A stretch of 64,000 nucleotides of DNA from Pseudomonas grandcourensis (GCF_039909015.1 NZ_CP150919.1:1030501-1094500), one strand, 5' to 3'; positions 1-9,313 are shown, numbered from the stretch's first letter. A program made the numbers and translations. Notes: a model not told the origin generated them from the sequence alone.

Positions 1-2
1 GC

Positions 3-323
3 ACCCGCATGACCGAAGGCCTGATCCCGCCGCAAGTCTTCGAACAGCTCAAGCCGGAACTGGTCAGCCCGCTGGTGGTGTACCTGGCCAGCGAGAACTG
101 CCAGGAAACCTCCGGTCTGTTCGAAGTCGGTGGCGGCTGGATGGGCAAGGTCCGCTGGGAGCGCAGCCTCGGCATCGGCTTCGATCCACGGGCCGGTTTC
201 TCCCCGGAAGACGTGGCCGCACACTGGCAGCAGATTTGCGACTTCGAGGGCGCGGCGCATCCGAAGGACAACATCGAAGCGCTGAAGGAAATGATGGGAA
301 ACCTGCAGAAATATTCGCTCTGA
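3..323 (+). CDS. C-terminal fragment of a short-chain dehydrogenase/reductase
   Basis: The frame is open from the window edge, so only the last 106 codons of a longer gene are visible. The fragment has the segment typical of the SDR C-terminus: a 'SPLVVYLASE' helix, then 'TSGLFEVGGGW', which in SDR enzymes closes the Rossmann core. An extra tail of about 55 residues follows ('FSPEDVAAHWQQICDF'). That tail resembles the 17-beta-hydroxysteroid dehydrogenase type 4 / peroxisomal multifunctional enzyme-like SDRs that act on (3R)-hydroxyacyl-CoA. The catalytic YxxxK and the nucleotide-binding glycines lie outside the window, so activity cannot be judged. A hairpin follows the stop codon. Confidence 0.8.
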   Translation, partial: TRMTEGLIPPQVFEQLKPELVSPLVVYLASENCQETSGLFEVGGGWMGKVRWERSLGIGFDPRAGFSPEDVAAHWQQICDFEGAAHPKDNIEALKEMMGNLQKYSL

Positions 324-328
324 TAGCG

Positions 329-364
329 CCGGCAAGGTCACATTGCTGACCTTGCCGGTTGTTG
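329..364 (+). terminator. Hairpin terminator after the SDR gene
   Basis: A 12-bp stem (CCGGCAAGGTCA paired with TGACCTTGCCGG) with a 6-base loop lies 5 bases after the SDR stop. The tail TTGTTG is only moderately U-rich. It lies between the SDR gene and the convergent amidase gene. Confidence 0.6.
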
Positions 365-395
365 CATTGTCGGCTGCAAAGCCGTTTGCCGACGA

Positions 396-1166
396 TCAGC
401 CTGGAAAGTATTTGACTACCAGCGCCTTCAGGTTGGCGGCTGTTTGCGTGTCCATTTTTCCATCGAGGTTTTCCGGACGAAAATGCATCTGGAATGCCCG
501 CACCAACTGTTGAAAACCGCCGTCCGTTGACGCGCCCGAAACATCGTATCCATAGGATTTGAACAGCCCCAGCAATTCGCTTCGGGCTGGAACCCCTGCT
601 GTGTTGTATTGGCGCAGATACTCGTCCCGAGTGCTTTCATCGAACCAGGCACCGACACCTTTCAAGTAAAGCTCTCGCCAGGGAAACATCGGTCCCGGGT
701 CACTTTTGCGGCCGATCGAAACATCGGAGTGGCCCAACACCTGGGTCGGCGTGATATCCGGGTAGCGCATGAGGATATTCAGCGCCAGTTGCTCAATCGC
801 AGCAATCTGCTCGGGGTGATACGGCGGGAAGGTGAAGTCACCTTTGTTGTCGGTCGCCAGGTTGACGACTTCAATGCCGATGGACGTGTCGTTCAGATTG
901 CCGCGGCTGCCCCACTGACTGACACCCGCGTGCCATGCGCGATGGGTTTCATCCACCAGGTTGAACACTTCCTGCCCGGTATGGCCGGCTTTGAGGTAGC
1001 TGGGGTCGGTGATGTCCGGAACCAGATAGTGCGCGCTGACATTCGGGCCGGTCAGGGCACTGACAGAGCTCGCAAAGTCAGCGGCCGTGTAGTGAAGAAT
1101 CAGAAAGCGTATTCGACTGTTGAAGCTTCGGGTTGAGCGATAATGGTTGTATTTGATGGGTTTCAT
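396..1166 (-). CDS. N-acetylmuramoyl-L-alanine amidase (Amidase_2 family, AmiD/AmpDh-like)
   Basis: This 256-residue enzyme should cleave the amide bond between N-acetylmuramic acid and L-alanine in peptidoglycan or in recycled muropeptides. The Amidase_2 fold is visible: the first zinc histidine in 'FLILHYTAADF', the substrate-binding region 'SIGIEVVN', and the second His plus the Asp in 'VLGHSDVSIGRKSDPGP'. The last ~70 residues look like a peptidoglycan-binding domain, which matches AmiD/AmpDh2/AmpDh3 rather than the shorter cytosolic AmpD. The ATG at 1166 is preferred over the upstream TTG at 1235 because homologues begin near 'MKPIKYNHYRSTRSF'. With that start no clear signal peptide is seen, which is odd for an AmpDh2/3-type enzyme. 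The ribosome-binding site is weak. Confidence 0.85.
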   Translation of the reverse strand: MKPIKYNHYRSTRSFNSRIRFLILHYTAADFASSVSALTGPNVSAHYLVPDITDPSYLKAGHTGQEVFNLVDETHRAWHAGVSQWGSRGNLNDTSIGIEVVNLATDNKGDFTFPPYHPEQIAAIEQLALNILMRYPDITPTQVLGHSDVSIGRKSDPGPMFPWRELYLKGVGAWFDESTRDEYLRQYNTAGVPARSELLGLFKSYGYDVSGASTDGGFQQLVRAFQMHFRPENLDGKMDTQTAANLKALVVKYFPG

Positions 1167-1746
1167 GGTTGCACTCGCAATAAGTAAGTTTGAAGTCGGA
1201 CGAAGGTAAAAGTCGTTCGCCGACGTGCTGTTCAACTTAAAGACTCGAATGCTTTTGGTGTTTACCTATGCTTGTAGGTACTTTCTGAAAGAAATGTAGG
1301 CATGCGAAGGTCAGCCTTTATGGTCAGGGGTTGCCGACTGACAGCCGTTACTCATCGAAAACCATCGCCCATAAAAAAGGCCGCTGCAAACGCAGCGGCC
1401 AAAGTAAGACGTTGGATCAGGAGCTACAAATCAACGTCAGTGAACACGGGGTGATAAACCGAATCCTCAATTCATCTGAAATCTTTCAGTCACGGCGCAG
1501 GCCGGTACATCGTGCCTTGCGGCGGTTTACCGTGGCAGTCAGGTAAGAATAAGCCCTTGGTGTCGTAGGAAAAATACCAATTACGGACATGCACTGTTGC
1601 AGCCCCGGCAACAGTCAGGATTCGGCTGCTCGTCGTCTGTGCCAGTCATCCTTTAGAGGTACACCACGAATACCTCCTTGGTGCGCTTATCGACCCCGAT
1701 GCCCGGCAGTAGGGTGAGGCCTTCTGTCACTCACCGGGGAAGACGC
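1167..1746. other. Intergenic region between amidase and DUF1302 genes
   Basis: No convincing gene was found. The region contains a minus-strand terminator-like hairpin (1372-1400) with no annotated gene upstream of it, and the unmapped promoter of the DUF1302/DUF1329 operon. An open frame at 1331-1546 has no ribosome-binding site and is crossed by the hairpin, so it is not called. Confidence 0.5.
1372..1400 (-). terminator. Orphan minus-strand rho-independent terminator
   Basis: GGCCGCTGC and GCAGCGGCC form a perfect 9-bp stem around a 4-base loop. Read on the minus strand it is followed by TTTTTTA. No protein gene on the minus strand ends here: the nearest gene to the right is on the plus strand. 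It may therefore end an unannotated small RNA transcribed from within about 1401-1650. Confidence 0.6.
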
Positions 1747-3540
1747 ATGACAAAAACAACAATGCGCGCCATCTTCACACCGCAGGCACTGGCGGCTGCG
1801 GTCGCCTTGGGTTGCTGTGCCCAGGCGCAGGCCATTTCGTTCAACATCGGGGAAATCGAGGGGACGTTCGACTCCTCGCTGTCGGTCGGCGCGAGCTGGG
1901 GCATGCGTGATGCGGATAGCGCGCTGGTGGGCACCGTCAACGGTGGTTCCGGCCAGTCTTCGACCGGTGACGACGGGCGATTGAACTTCAAGAAGGGTGA
2001 AACCTTCTCGAAGATCTTCAAGGGTATTCACGATCTCGAGCTGAAGTACGGCGACACCGGTGCGTTTGTGCGTGGCAAGTACTGGTACGACTTTGAACTC
2101 AAGGATGAAAGCCGCCCATTCAAGGACATCAGCGATCACAATCGCAAAGAGGGCGCCAAGTCTTCAGGCGGACAAATCCTCGATGCTTTCGTCTATCACA
2201 ACTACTCCCTCGCCGATTTGCCGGGCACGGTCCGCGCCGGCAAGCAGGTGGTCAGTTGGGGCGAGAGCACCTTCATAGGCAACTCGATCAACAGCATCAA
2301 TCCGGTCGACGTGTCCGCGTTCCGTCGTCCTGGCGCCGAGATCAAGGAGGGCCTGATCCCGGTCAACATGCTGTTCGCCTCCCAGGGCCTGACGGAGAAG
2401 TTGACCGTGGAAGGCTTCTATCAGCTGGAATGGGACCAGACGGTCGTCGATAACTGCGGCACATTCTTTGGTGTCGATGTGGTGGCGGACGGTTGCAACA
2501 AGGGTTACACCGTGGCCAATCCGGCCATTGCACCCTTGCAGCCGATTGCGGCTGCCTTTGGCCAGGGCTTTGAAGTCAGCAAGGAGGGGGTGATCGTTCC
2601 CCGTGGTGGCGACCGCGATGCCCGGGATTCCGGGCAGTGGGGTACGGCGTTGCGCTGGCTGGGGGACGACACCGAATACGGCCTGTACTTCATGAACTAC
2701 CACAGCCGTTCGCCGAATGTCGGGACCACCACCGCTGGCCTCAGTACGCTGGCGAGCATTCCGGGGATCGTTGCCGCCGCCAACCGCATCGCCCCCGGCA
2801 GCGGTTCGGGTCTGGCCCAAAGCGTGATGCTCGGTCGCGGCCAGTATTACCTCGAATACCCGGAGGACATCCGCCTCTATGGCGCGAGCTTCGCCACCAC
2901 CTTATCCACCGGCACCGCGTGGAGCGGGGAAATCAGCTACCGCCCCAACCTCCCGGTGCAGGTCAACACCAATGACCTGACCCTGGCCATGCTCAATCCG
3001 ATCGCGGGCGGTGCGGCATCGCCCATCGCCACGTCACCCGGGGCTGACAACAAGGGGTATCGCCGCAAGGAGGTGACGCAGGTCCAGAGCACCCTGACGC
3101 ACTTCATCGATCAGGTAGCCGGTGCGGATCGCCTGACCCTGGTGGGCGAGGCGGCGGTGGTCCGGGTCGGTGGTCTGGAGTCGCGTACCAAACTGCGCTA
3201 CGGCCGCGACTCGGTGTATGGCCAGTATGGTTTCGGCGGCGATACCGACGGCTTCGTGACCTCGACTTCATGGGGTTATCGCGGCCGGGCCATCCTCGAC
3301 TACAACAACCTCATCGCCGGGATCAACGTCAGGCCCAACCTCTCGTGGTCCCACGACGTCTCCGGCTATGGCCCCAACGGTCTGTTCAACGAAGGCGCCA
3401 AGGCCATCAGCCTCGGTGTCGATGCGGACTATCGCAACACCTATACCGCGAGCCTCAGTTACACCGACTTTTTCGGCGGGGACTACAACGTCCTCACCGA
3501 CCGTGACTTCGTGGCGTTGAGCTTTGGTGTGAACTTCTGA
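1747..3540 (+). CDS. DUF1302 family secreted/outer-membrane protein
   Basis: The 597-residue protein starts with a cleavable signal peptide ending around 'CCAQAQA', followed by 'ISFNIGEIEGTFDSSLSVG', the usual opening of DUF1302 proteins. It ends in beta-rich segments with a terminal aromatic ('ALSFGVNF'), as expected for an outer-membrane beta-barrel. The ATG at 1747 is chosen because GGGGAAG precedes it by 3-4 bases and the signal peptide begins there; the in-frame TTG at 1678 is less likely. It is followed after 23 bases by the DUF1329 gene. The two families commonly occur together and have been linked to degradation or transport of hydrophobic compounds, but the biochemical role is not established. 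No substrate can be assigned here. Confidence 0.85.
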   Translation: MTKTTMRAIFTPQALAAAVALGCCAQAQAISFNIGEIEGTFDSSLSVGASWGMRDADSALVGTVNGGSGQSSTGDDGRLNFKKGETFSKIFKGIHDLELKYGDTGAFVRGKYWYDFELKDESRPFKDISDHNRKEGAKSSGGQILDAFVYHNYSLADLPGTVRAGKQVVSWGESTFIGNSINSINPVDVSAFRRPGAEIKEGLIPVNMLFASQGLTEKLTVEGFYQLEWDQTVVDNCGTFFGVDVVADGCNKGYTVANPAIAPLQPIAAAFGQGFEVSKEGVIVPRGGDRDARDSGQWGTALRWLGDDTEYGLYFMNYHSRSPNVGTTTAGLSTLASIPGIVAAANRIAPGSGSGLAQSVMLGRGQYYLEYPEDIRLYGASFATTLSTGTAWSGEISYRPNLPVQVNTNDLTLAMLNPIAGGAASPIATSPGADNKGYRRKEVTQVQSTLTHFIDQVAGADRLTLVGEAAVVRVGGLESRTKLRYGRDSVYGQYGFGGDTDGFVTSTSWGYRGRAILDYNNLIAGINVRPNLSWSHDVSGYGPNGLFNEGAKAISLGVDADYRNTYTASLSYTDFFGGDYNVLTDRDFVALSFGVNF

Positions 3541-3563
3541 TCTGGCTGAAAAGGATGAATTCA

Positions 3564-4934
3564 ATGCGCAAGATGATTCTGCAATTGGGCACCGTTCTGG
3601 CCCTGAGTCTGCTGGCCGCCAACGTGATGGCCGCGGTGTCGCCGGAAGAAGCCAACAAGCTCGGCACCAGCCTTACACCGCTTGGTGCCGAGAAGGCCGG
3701 CAATGCCGAAGGCTCGATTCCGGCCTGGACCGGCGGCATCCCGAAAAACGCGGGTGCGGTGGACAACAAAGGTTTCCTGGCCGACCCGTTCGCCAACGAA
3801 AAACCCTTGTTCGTGATCACCGCGGCGACCGTCGACAAGTACAAGGACAAGCTCTCCGACGGCCAGATTGCGATGTTCAAGCGCTATCCCGAGACCTACA
3901 AGATTCCGGTCTACCCGAGCCATCGCACCGTGGCGTTACCGGCAGAAATCTATGAGTCGGCCAAACGCAGTGCGCTGAACGTAACACCAATCAACGACGG
4001 TAACGGTCTGGCCAACTTCACCGGCAATCGCTACTACGCATTCCCGATTCCGAAGAATGGCGTGGAAGTGATCTGGAACCACGTCACTCGCTACCATGGC
4101 GGCAATCTGCGCCGCACCATCACCCAGGCGACACCGCAGTCCAATGGTGACTTCACGGTGATCCGCTTCAAGGACGAAGTCGCCGTGCCGTCGTTGCTCG
4201 GCGATCTGAAACCGGGCAGCGACGATAACGTCCTCAACTACTTCAAGCAGGAAGTGACCGCGCCGGCGCGGCTGGCGGGCAACGTGTTGCTGGTCCACGA
4301 GACCCTCGATCAGGTCAAGGAGCCGCGCAAGGCCTGGATCTACAACGCTGGCCAGCGCCGGGTACGGCGTGCGCCGCAGGTTGCATATGACGGTGTCGGC
4401 ACCTCATCCGACGGCCTGCGCACCACCGACAATTTCGACATGTTTTCCGGCGCGCCGGATCGCTACGACTGGAAACTGATCGGCAAGAAGGAGATGTACA
4501 TCCCCTACAACAGCTACAAGCTCGACTCGCCCGACCTCAAGTACACCGATGTGATCAAGGCCGGGCACATCAATCAGGACCTGACCCGCTACGAGCTGCA
4601 CCGGGTCTGGGAAGTCGTCGCCACGGTCAAGCCGAACGAGCGGCATGTGTATGCCAAGCGCCACATGTACATCGATGAAGACAGCTGGCAAGTGGCGCTG
4701 GCCGACCACTACGACGGGCGTGGCCAACTCTGGCGCGTCGCCGAAGGGCATGCCCAGTTCTACTACGATCACCAGGTGCCGGCCTACACCGTCGAAGCAC
4801 TGTATGACCTGATCGCCGGTCGCTATATCGCCCTGGGAATGAAGAACGAAGAGAAGCGCAGCTTCGAATTCAACATCGATGCAAAAGCGGGGGACTACAC
4901 GCCGGCAGCCTTGCGTAGCACGGGGGTTAGGTAG
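3564..4934 (+). CDS. DUF1329 family exported protein
   Basis: The 456-residue protein has a signal peptide (cleavage near 'LLAANVMA') followed by the conserved opening 'VSPEEANKLGTSLTPLGAEK' and 'GSIPAWTGG', diagnostic of DUF1329. The family has a LolB/LolA-like fold and is thought to be periplasmic or outer-membrane associated, handling lipids or other hydrophobic molecules. An ATG at 3555 directly abuts AAAAGG, leaving no spacing, so the ATG at 3564, about 9 bases after it, is the better start. It forms an operon with the DUF1302 gene and ends at a strong terminator before the MalT-like regulator. Confidence 0.85.
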   Translation: MRKMILQLGTVLALSLLAANVMAAVSPEEANKLGTSLTPLGAEKAGNAEGSIPAWTGGIPKNAGAVDNKGFLADPFANEKPLFVITAATVDKYKDKLSDGQIAMFKRYPETYKIPVYPSHRTVALPAEIYESAKRSALNVTPINDGNGLANFTGNRYYAFPIPKNGVEVIWNHVTRYHGGNLRRTITQATPQSNGDFTVIRFKDEVAVPSLLGDLKPGSDDNVLNYFKQEVTAPARLAGNVLLVHETLDQVKEPRKAWIYNAGQRRVRRAPQVAYDGVGTSSDGLRTTDNFDMFSGAPDRYDWKLIGKKEMYIPYNSYKLDSPDLKYTDVIKAGHINQDLTRYELHRVWEVVATVKPNERHVYAKRHMYIDEDSWQVALADHYDGRGQLWRVAEGHAQFYYDHQVPAYTVEALYDLIAGRYIALGMKNEEKRSFEFNIDAKAGDYTPAALRSTGVR

Positions 4935-4955
4935 GTTTCCTACAGGCTCCTACAC

Positions 4956-4986
4956 AAAAGGGTGACTTTGCGGTCACCTTTTTTAT
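4956..4986 (+). terminator. Terminator of the DUF1302/DUF1329 operon
   Basis: GGTGAC and GTCACC form the core stem, extended by AAA/TTT pairs, and a TTTTTT run follows. It separates the operon from the regulator gene at 5076. Confidence 0.8.
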
Positions 4987-5075
4987 AGCGGTCGATCAGT
5001 GTGTTGAATACTTCTTCAACAAGCGCTCGGGAGGGGGCTAGGGTGGCGCCAGAATTATAAAAAAGGCGCATCACA

Positions 5076-7622
5076 ATGACTGCAATGACGCACTGTCTGG
5101 ACCGCCCTGGCTTCCTGCCCCGACTGTCGTCCCATCATCTGTCCCGCGAGCGGCTGATCGAGCCCATGCTGGTCTCGACCGCGCGGGTGAAGTTGCTTTG
5201 CGCACCGGCCGGTAGTGGCAAGAGCGCGTTGTTCACCGAATGCCTGCTGCGGGCGCCGGAGCACGCTCGGGTCTGTTGGCTGCCGCTGGCGGGGGAGCCG
5301 TTGAGTGCGGCCGATTTTCTGTTGCGCCTGACGCAAGCGCTGGGTCTGCCCTCGATGGAGGAGCCTGGGCTGCTGGCACATCTGGCCCGATTGCAGGCGC
5401 CGACCTGGCTGTTTCTCGATGATTACTGCCGGGCGCCCAGTCCGGAACTCGACCGGATGCTCGATCGCCTGCTGGCCGTCGCCAGCCCGGCGCTGACCTG
5501 GTGGCTGAGTTCCCGTCGACGACCGCCCTGCAACTGGCCGCGGCTGCTGCTCGATGATGAGTTGTACGAGTGCGAAGGCCGGACGCTGGCGTTTACTGAG
5601 GCCGAGGTCGGGCAATTGCTCGGCCATCTCGAGCCGACCCTGGCGGCACAAACCGCCAAAAAGGTGGTTCAGCGTAGCGGAGGCTGGTGCGCTGGCGTGC
5701 GGATCGCGTTGCTCAATGGTTGTCCGTGGTCGGGTGAGCAGGGGCGTTCGGCGACATTACTCGATTATCTGCAACACGAGTTGTTCAACACCTTACCGTC
5801 GGAGTTGGTTGAGGTCTGGAAGGTGCTGGTTCATCTGCCACGGTTCAACGCCAGCCTGTGCGAGCATCTTTTCGGTACGGGTGAGGGCGCGCAGTGGCTG
5901 CACGCCTTGCAGGACATGGGCTGCTTCATTGAACCCTGGGAAGACTCCGTCGAGTGGTTGCGGATCTTCGAGCCACTGGCCCGGGAGATGCGTGAAGAAC
6001 CGACCCCGGCCGGGCGATCCTGGCATCGCCGTGCGTGCCAATGGTTCAGCGCCGAAGAGGACTGGCAGGGCGCCTTCGAGCAGGCGTTGCTGGCGCAAGA
6101 GCACGAAGTCGCGGTCAGCCTGATGCAACACTTCAGTTTCGAGCATCTGTTCAAACGTCAGAACGTCAGCTGGTTACTCAAACTGCATGAGCAGTTGGGT
6201 GAACAGTTGACCCTGGGCACGCCGCAACGGGTGGGGTTGATCACCGCGGCGTTGCTGTTTGCAGGGCGTTTCGAGCAGGCGGCTGCCTGCATTGGGCAAC
6301 TGTCCCGATTTGCCCCGCAACCGACGGCATCCTTGCAACGGCAACTGCTGGCGCGTTGGCAGGCGCAACAGGGGTGGTTGCTGCATTTGCAGGGGCGCCT
6401 GCCGGCGGCAAGGGCGCATTTTATCGAGGCACTGGACGAGCTGACGGCCGAGGCGTGGCCCGCACGGTTGCTGTGTCTGTCCGGGTTGACCCAGCAAGCG
6501 CTGCTCAACGCCGACCTCGATGCCGCCCAGGCCTTCAATCGTGACGCCCTGTGCCTGGCGCGGGCACAAGGCTCGTTGCTGTTTGAAGGCTTGCTCGAAC
6601 TCGATCATGCACAACTGCTGGAGCAGCGTGGTGCACCCCGTCGAGCCGGGCAGTTGCTGACCGACATCCATGAAATGCTTGGACGGCAGGCTGATCGACC
6701 GACGCCGCTGCTGGGACGAATCGCCCTGCGGCGTGGGCGGTTGGCCTTGTGCCAGGGCCAGGACGAACTGGCCGGCGAATGTTTCCAGGCGGGCCTTGAT
6801 TACTGCCTGCACAGTCAGGACAAACACGTGTTGTACGGATTTTTGGGGCAGGCGCAATTGGCGGCCAATCAACGCGACTACGCCCATGCGTTTGATCGTC
6901 TGCGCGAGGCCGAACGGTTGATGCAGCAACGGCAGATCCCCGACACGGTGTATCGCGGGGTGCTGCTGCAAATCAGCAGTCATTTCTGGCTGCAACAAGG
7001 GCGCCCGGAGTTGGCTCGGGAAGCGCTGACCCGGGTCTTGCGTCATTACCGCGGGGCCCACGCGCGCCAGGCACCGCCGGCCACGCTGCAACTGATTGCG
7101 CGTATCGAATACCAGTTGGTGTTGGCCGAGACTCAACTGCACCAGGCGCAACGTCCACTGGATCGACTCAGGGCGTTACTCGAACACGCGCAACGACACG
7201 CCATGCTGGCACTGGAAACGGAACTGCAATTGGCTATCTGCGAAGTGGCGGACCTGACGGGTGAGCCGGGCGTGGCTCAGGCAGCGCTGGAGGCCGGGCT
7301 CGCGTTGGTCAAGCGTTGTCAGGGGCAACAGGCATTGCGTGATTTGAACTTGCGCCAGCCGAACCTGATCTGTCGTTTACAAGGCGAGGAGACAGTGAGC
7401 GCGCGGACACTGGATGCCAGCCTTCTGAGCAGTCGGGAACTGGAAGTGCTCGGCCTGATTGCCCAGGGCAATTCCAATCAGCAAATTGCCGAGCAGTTGT
7501 TCATTTCGCTGCATACGGTGAAAACCCATGCCCGGCGCATTCACAGTAAGTTGGGTGTGGAACGGCGTACACAGGCAGTTGCCATGGCGAAGAAGTTGGG
7601 GTTGATAATGCAAGTCTGGTAG
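5076..7622 (+). CDS. MalT-like LuxR-family ATP-dependent transcriptional activator
   Basis: The 848-residue protein has the three-part layout of STAND/MalT-type regulators. An N-terminal P-loop ATPase carries the Walker A 'APAGSGKSAL' (about residues 44-53) and Walker B 'TWLFLDDYC'. A long helical TPR-like middle follows. A C-terminal LuxR helix-turn-helix (about residues 785-840) contains 'LSSRELEVLGLIAQGNSN' and 'LHTVKTHARRIHSKLGV'. Such proteins bind a small inducer and ATP, then oligomerise on target promoters. AAGGCG lies 6 bases before the ATG at 5076; an in-frame ATG at 5085 is a weaker alternative. It sits just downstream of the DUF1302/DUF1329 operon, so control of that operon is a reasonable inference, but the intervening terminator means it is transcribed separately. 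Confidence 0.88.
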   Translation: MTAMTHCLDRPGFLPRLSSHHLSRERLIEPMLVSTARVKLLCAPAGSGKSALFTECLLRAPEHARVCWLPLAGEPLSAADFLLRLTQALGLPSMEEPGLLAHLARLQAPTWLFLDDYCRAPSPELDRMLDRLLAVASPALTWWLSSRRRPPCNWPRLLLDDELYECEGRTLAFTEAEVGQLLGHLEPTLAAQTAKKVVQRSGGWCAGVRIALLNGCPWSGEQGRSATLLDYLQHELFNTLPSELVEVWKVLVHLPRFNASLCEHLFGTGEGAQWLHALQDMGCFIEPWEDSVEWLRIFEPLAREMREEPTPAGRSWHRRACQWFSAEEDWQGAFEQALLAQEHEVAVSLMQHFSFEHLFKRQNVSWLLKLHEQLGEQLTLGTPQRVGLITAALLFAGRFEQAAACIGQLSRFAPQPTASLQRQLLARWQAQQGWLLHLQGRLPAARAHFIEALDELTAEAWPARLLCLSGLTQQALLNADLDAAQAFNRDALCLARAQGSLLFEGLLELDHAQLLEQRGAPRRAGQLLTDIHEMLGRQADRPTPLLGRIALRRGRLALCQGQDELAGECFQAGLDYCLHSQDKHVLYGFLGQAQLAANQRDYAHAFDRLREAERLMQQRQIPDTVYRGVLLQISSHFWLQQGRPELAREALTRVLRHYRGAHARQAPPATLQLIARIEYQLVLAETQLHQAQRPLDRLRALLEHAQRHAMLALETELQLAICEVADLTGEPGVAQAALEAGLALVKRCQGQQALRDLNLRQPNLICRLQGEETVSARTLDASLLSSRELEVLGLIAQGNSNQQIAEQLFISLHTVKTHARRIHSKLGVERRTQAVAMAKKLGLIMQVW

Positions 7623-7793
7623 TTGCTGGTTTTTAGTTGGGAAATTAATTAAAACATACTGTCGCGTGCATAAATAACTGTGTTGATTAGTATGGTCGTC
7701 GGCGCTGGCAAATAAGCAGTTGGTTGCGTTGTCAGTATATTGAACGGCAGGTCGAGCAAGATGCTCGATTCTATAACGTGACAGGGAGTCTTT

Positions 7794-8483
7794 ATGAGTG
7801 ACAGTTTTTTTTCTTACAGTAAAGTTTTGCTATTGAAGCGCATTCGTGCGGATTTCGCCGTCGAAGTGCTGTTGGTTGAACGCCTGGGGGAACTCGGGAT
7901 CAACCCGTTCAAAACCTATCTGAATACGCTGGTTGATATTCTTGGTACTGACGTCAGCGAGTCCAGGACGTTATTCGATGAGACGCTGGAGTGGGTTGAG
8001 ACAGAGTCACTGCCTAATTATATTCAGGGTGTCAATGGGGTCTTCAATCGGTCGTATACTTTCGAACGGGAGCATCAGGTTGAAGGGCTGGATCTGCTAG
8101 AGTTTGAAAGAGTAGTAATGGATGTCGTCAATTTGTTGATAGATGCACCATCAGTCAACCTTTCAAAACGCTCGATCAAGGTTTCTGGTATCGAGCAGGT
8201 CCATGCAGCGTTAAAGTATCAGATCCCGGAAATCAATATTGATGACGTGTACCTGACCAGCTTTGTAACAGAGCCGGACGGGCGAAAGATACTTCAATCC
8301 AGAAGTCTGGCCGAAGATGTCTTTGCTCATTTTCAACATGATGAAATTCCTTACTATCACGGCGAAGGAATGGGTGTTTATTCGATCGCCTACAGTTCCC
8401 GGGAATCCGATTTGCATCCGCAGCTGACGATCAAGGACATTGGTGATCTGGTGATCGAAATTGCTCCGGATTTCCTGATCTGA
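7794..8483 (+). CDS. Hypothetical protein (orphan)
   Basis: I do not recognise this 229-residue protein. It has no signal peptide, no membrane segment and no obvious catalytic motif. It is acidic, with an N-terminal helical half and a C-terminal part of mixed strands ending 'DIGDLVIEIAPDFLI'. CAGGGAG precedes the ATG at 7794 by a good distance, so translation is credible. Its bases, and the 170-base region before it, are visibly AT-richer than the hmg operon, which may mean a later acquisition. It converges on hmgR with only 3 bases between stop codons. Confidence 0.75.
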   Translation: MSDSFFSYSKVLLLKRIRADFAVEVLLVERLGELGINPFKTYLNTLVDILGTDVSESRTLFDETLEWVETESLPNYIQGVNGVFNRSYTFEREHQVEGLDLLEFERVVMDVVNLLIDAPSVNLSKRSIKVSGIEQVHAALKYQIPEINIDDVYLTSFVTEPDGRKILQSRSLAEDVFAHFQHDEIPYYHGEGMGVYSIAYSSRESDLHPQLTIKDIGDLVIEIAPDFLI

Positions 8484-8486
8484 AAC

Positions 8487-9272
8487 TCAGGGACTTTCGT
8501 AGCCCATTCTCCAACTGATGGCCTGCGTCGCAGCTAATAATCGCTGCGCCGCCGGGCCGTTTTCATCGGCATGGAACAACGAGGTCGGCCCGACCACGGT
8601 CAGCACTGCCGTGATCCTGCCCATGGCGTTGAACACCGGTGCCGACAAGGCATCCACTCCGGGCATCAACAGTCCATGCACATGGTGCAGACCCCGATGG
8701 CGGATCTGTTCGCTCATCGTTGCGTAGGCCTGATCATCCGCCAAGGCGTGGGCGGCAACGTTTTTCAGTTCCTGTTCACGCAGATCCACTGTTTCACGCG
8801 CAGGCAGGTAGGCGCCAAACACCAGTCCCGTCGAAGAACTGAGCAATGGCAACACCGAGCCCAGTTGTGTCACCACCGTCACCGCACGCACCGCCGGTTC
8901 GATATGCACCACGGTCGCGCCCTGATTGCCCCATACCGCCAGGAAACAGGTTTCGTTCAAGTCGTCGCGCAGTTCAGCCAGGGGCAGGGCAGCGACTTTC
9001 AGCACGTCCATACTGTTGAGTGCCGCCAACCCGACGCGCAAGGCTTCGCGGCCCAGGCCGTAATGGTTGGTAGCGGCGTTCTGTTCGGCGAATCCGCTGG
9101 CGATCAGGGCCTGCAAATAGCGGTGAACCTTGCTCGCCGGCATCTGCACGTGTTCGGCCAGGCGCGACAGCGAAGTCGAGGGCGACAACTCGGCCAGAGC
9201 CTTGAGGATGTCGGTACCAACCTCGGCTGAGCGGACTTTCTGTTTGCCGTTGCTGTCGCTGGTCTTTTCCAT
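8487..9272 (-). CDS. hmgR: IclR-family repressor of homogentisate catabolism (HmgR)
   Basis: The 261-residue protein has an N-terminal winged helix-turn-helix (about residues 15-75, 'SLSRLAEHVQMPASKVHRYL') and a C-terminal IclR effector-binding domain (from about residue 90). It is divergent from hmgA. In P. putida, HmgR represses the hmgABC operon and homogentisate relieves repression. That role is inferred here from family and position. The ATG at 9272 is used. A 17-bp palindrome lies in the shared upstream region and overlaps the predicted hmgA promoter. Confidence 0.9.
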   Translation of the reverse strand: MEKTSDSNGKQKVRSAEVGTDILKALAELSPSTSLSRLAEHVQMPASKVHRYLQALIASGFAEQNAATNHYGLGREALRVGLAALNSMDVLKVAALPLAELRDDLNETCFLAVWGNQGATVVHIEPAVRAVTVVTQLGSVLPLLSSSTGLVFGAYLPARETVDLREQELKNVAAHALADDQAYATMSEQIRHRGLHHVHGLLMPGVDALSAPVFNAMGRITAVLTVVGPTSLFHADENGPAAQRLLAATQAISWRMGYESP

Positions 9273-9313
9273 GGTAGTGCTGTGATCCCGGGACGAATGG
9301 GCGTCTTTATAGC

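Noticed and set aside
1331..1546. A 71-codon plus-strand frame in the amidase-DUF1302 gap
   Set aside because: It has no ribosome-binding site, passes through a terminator hairpin and shows no protein-like composition.
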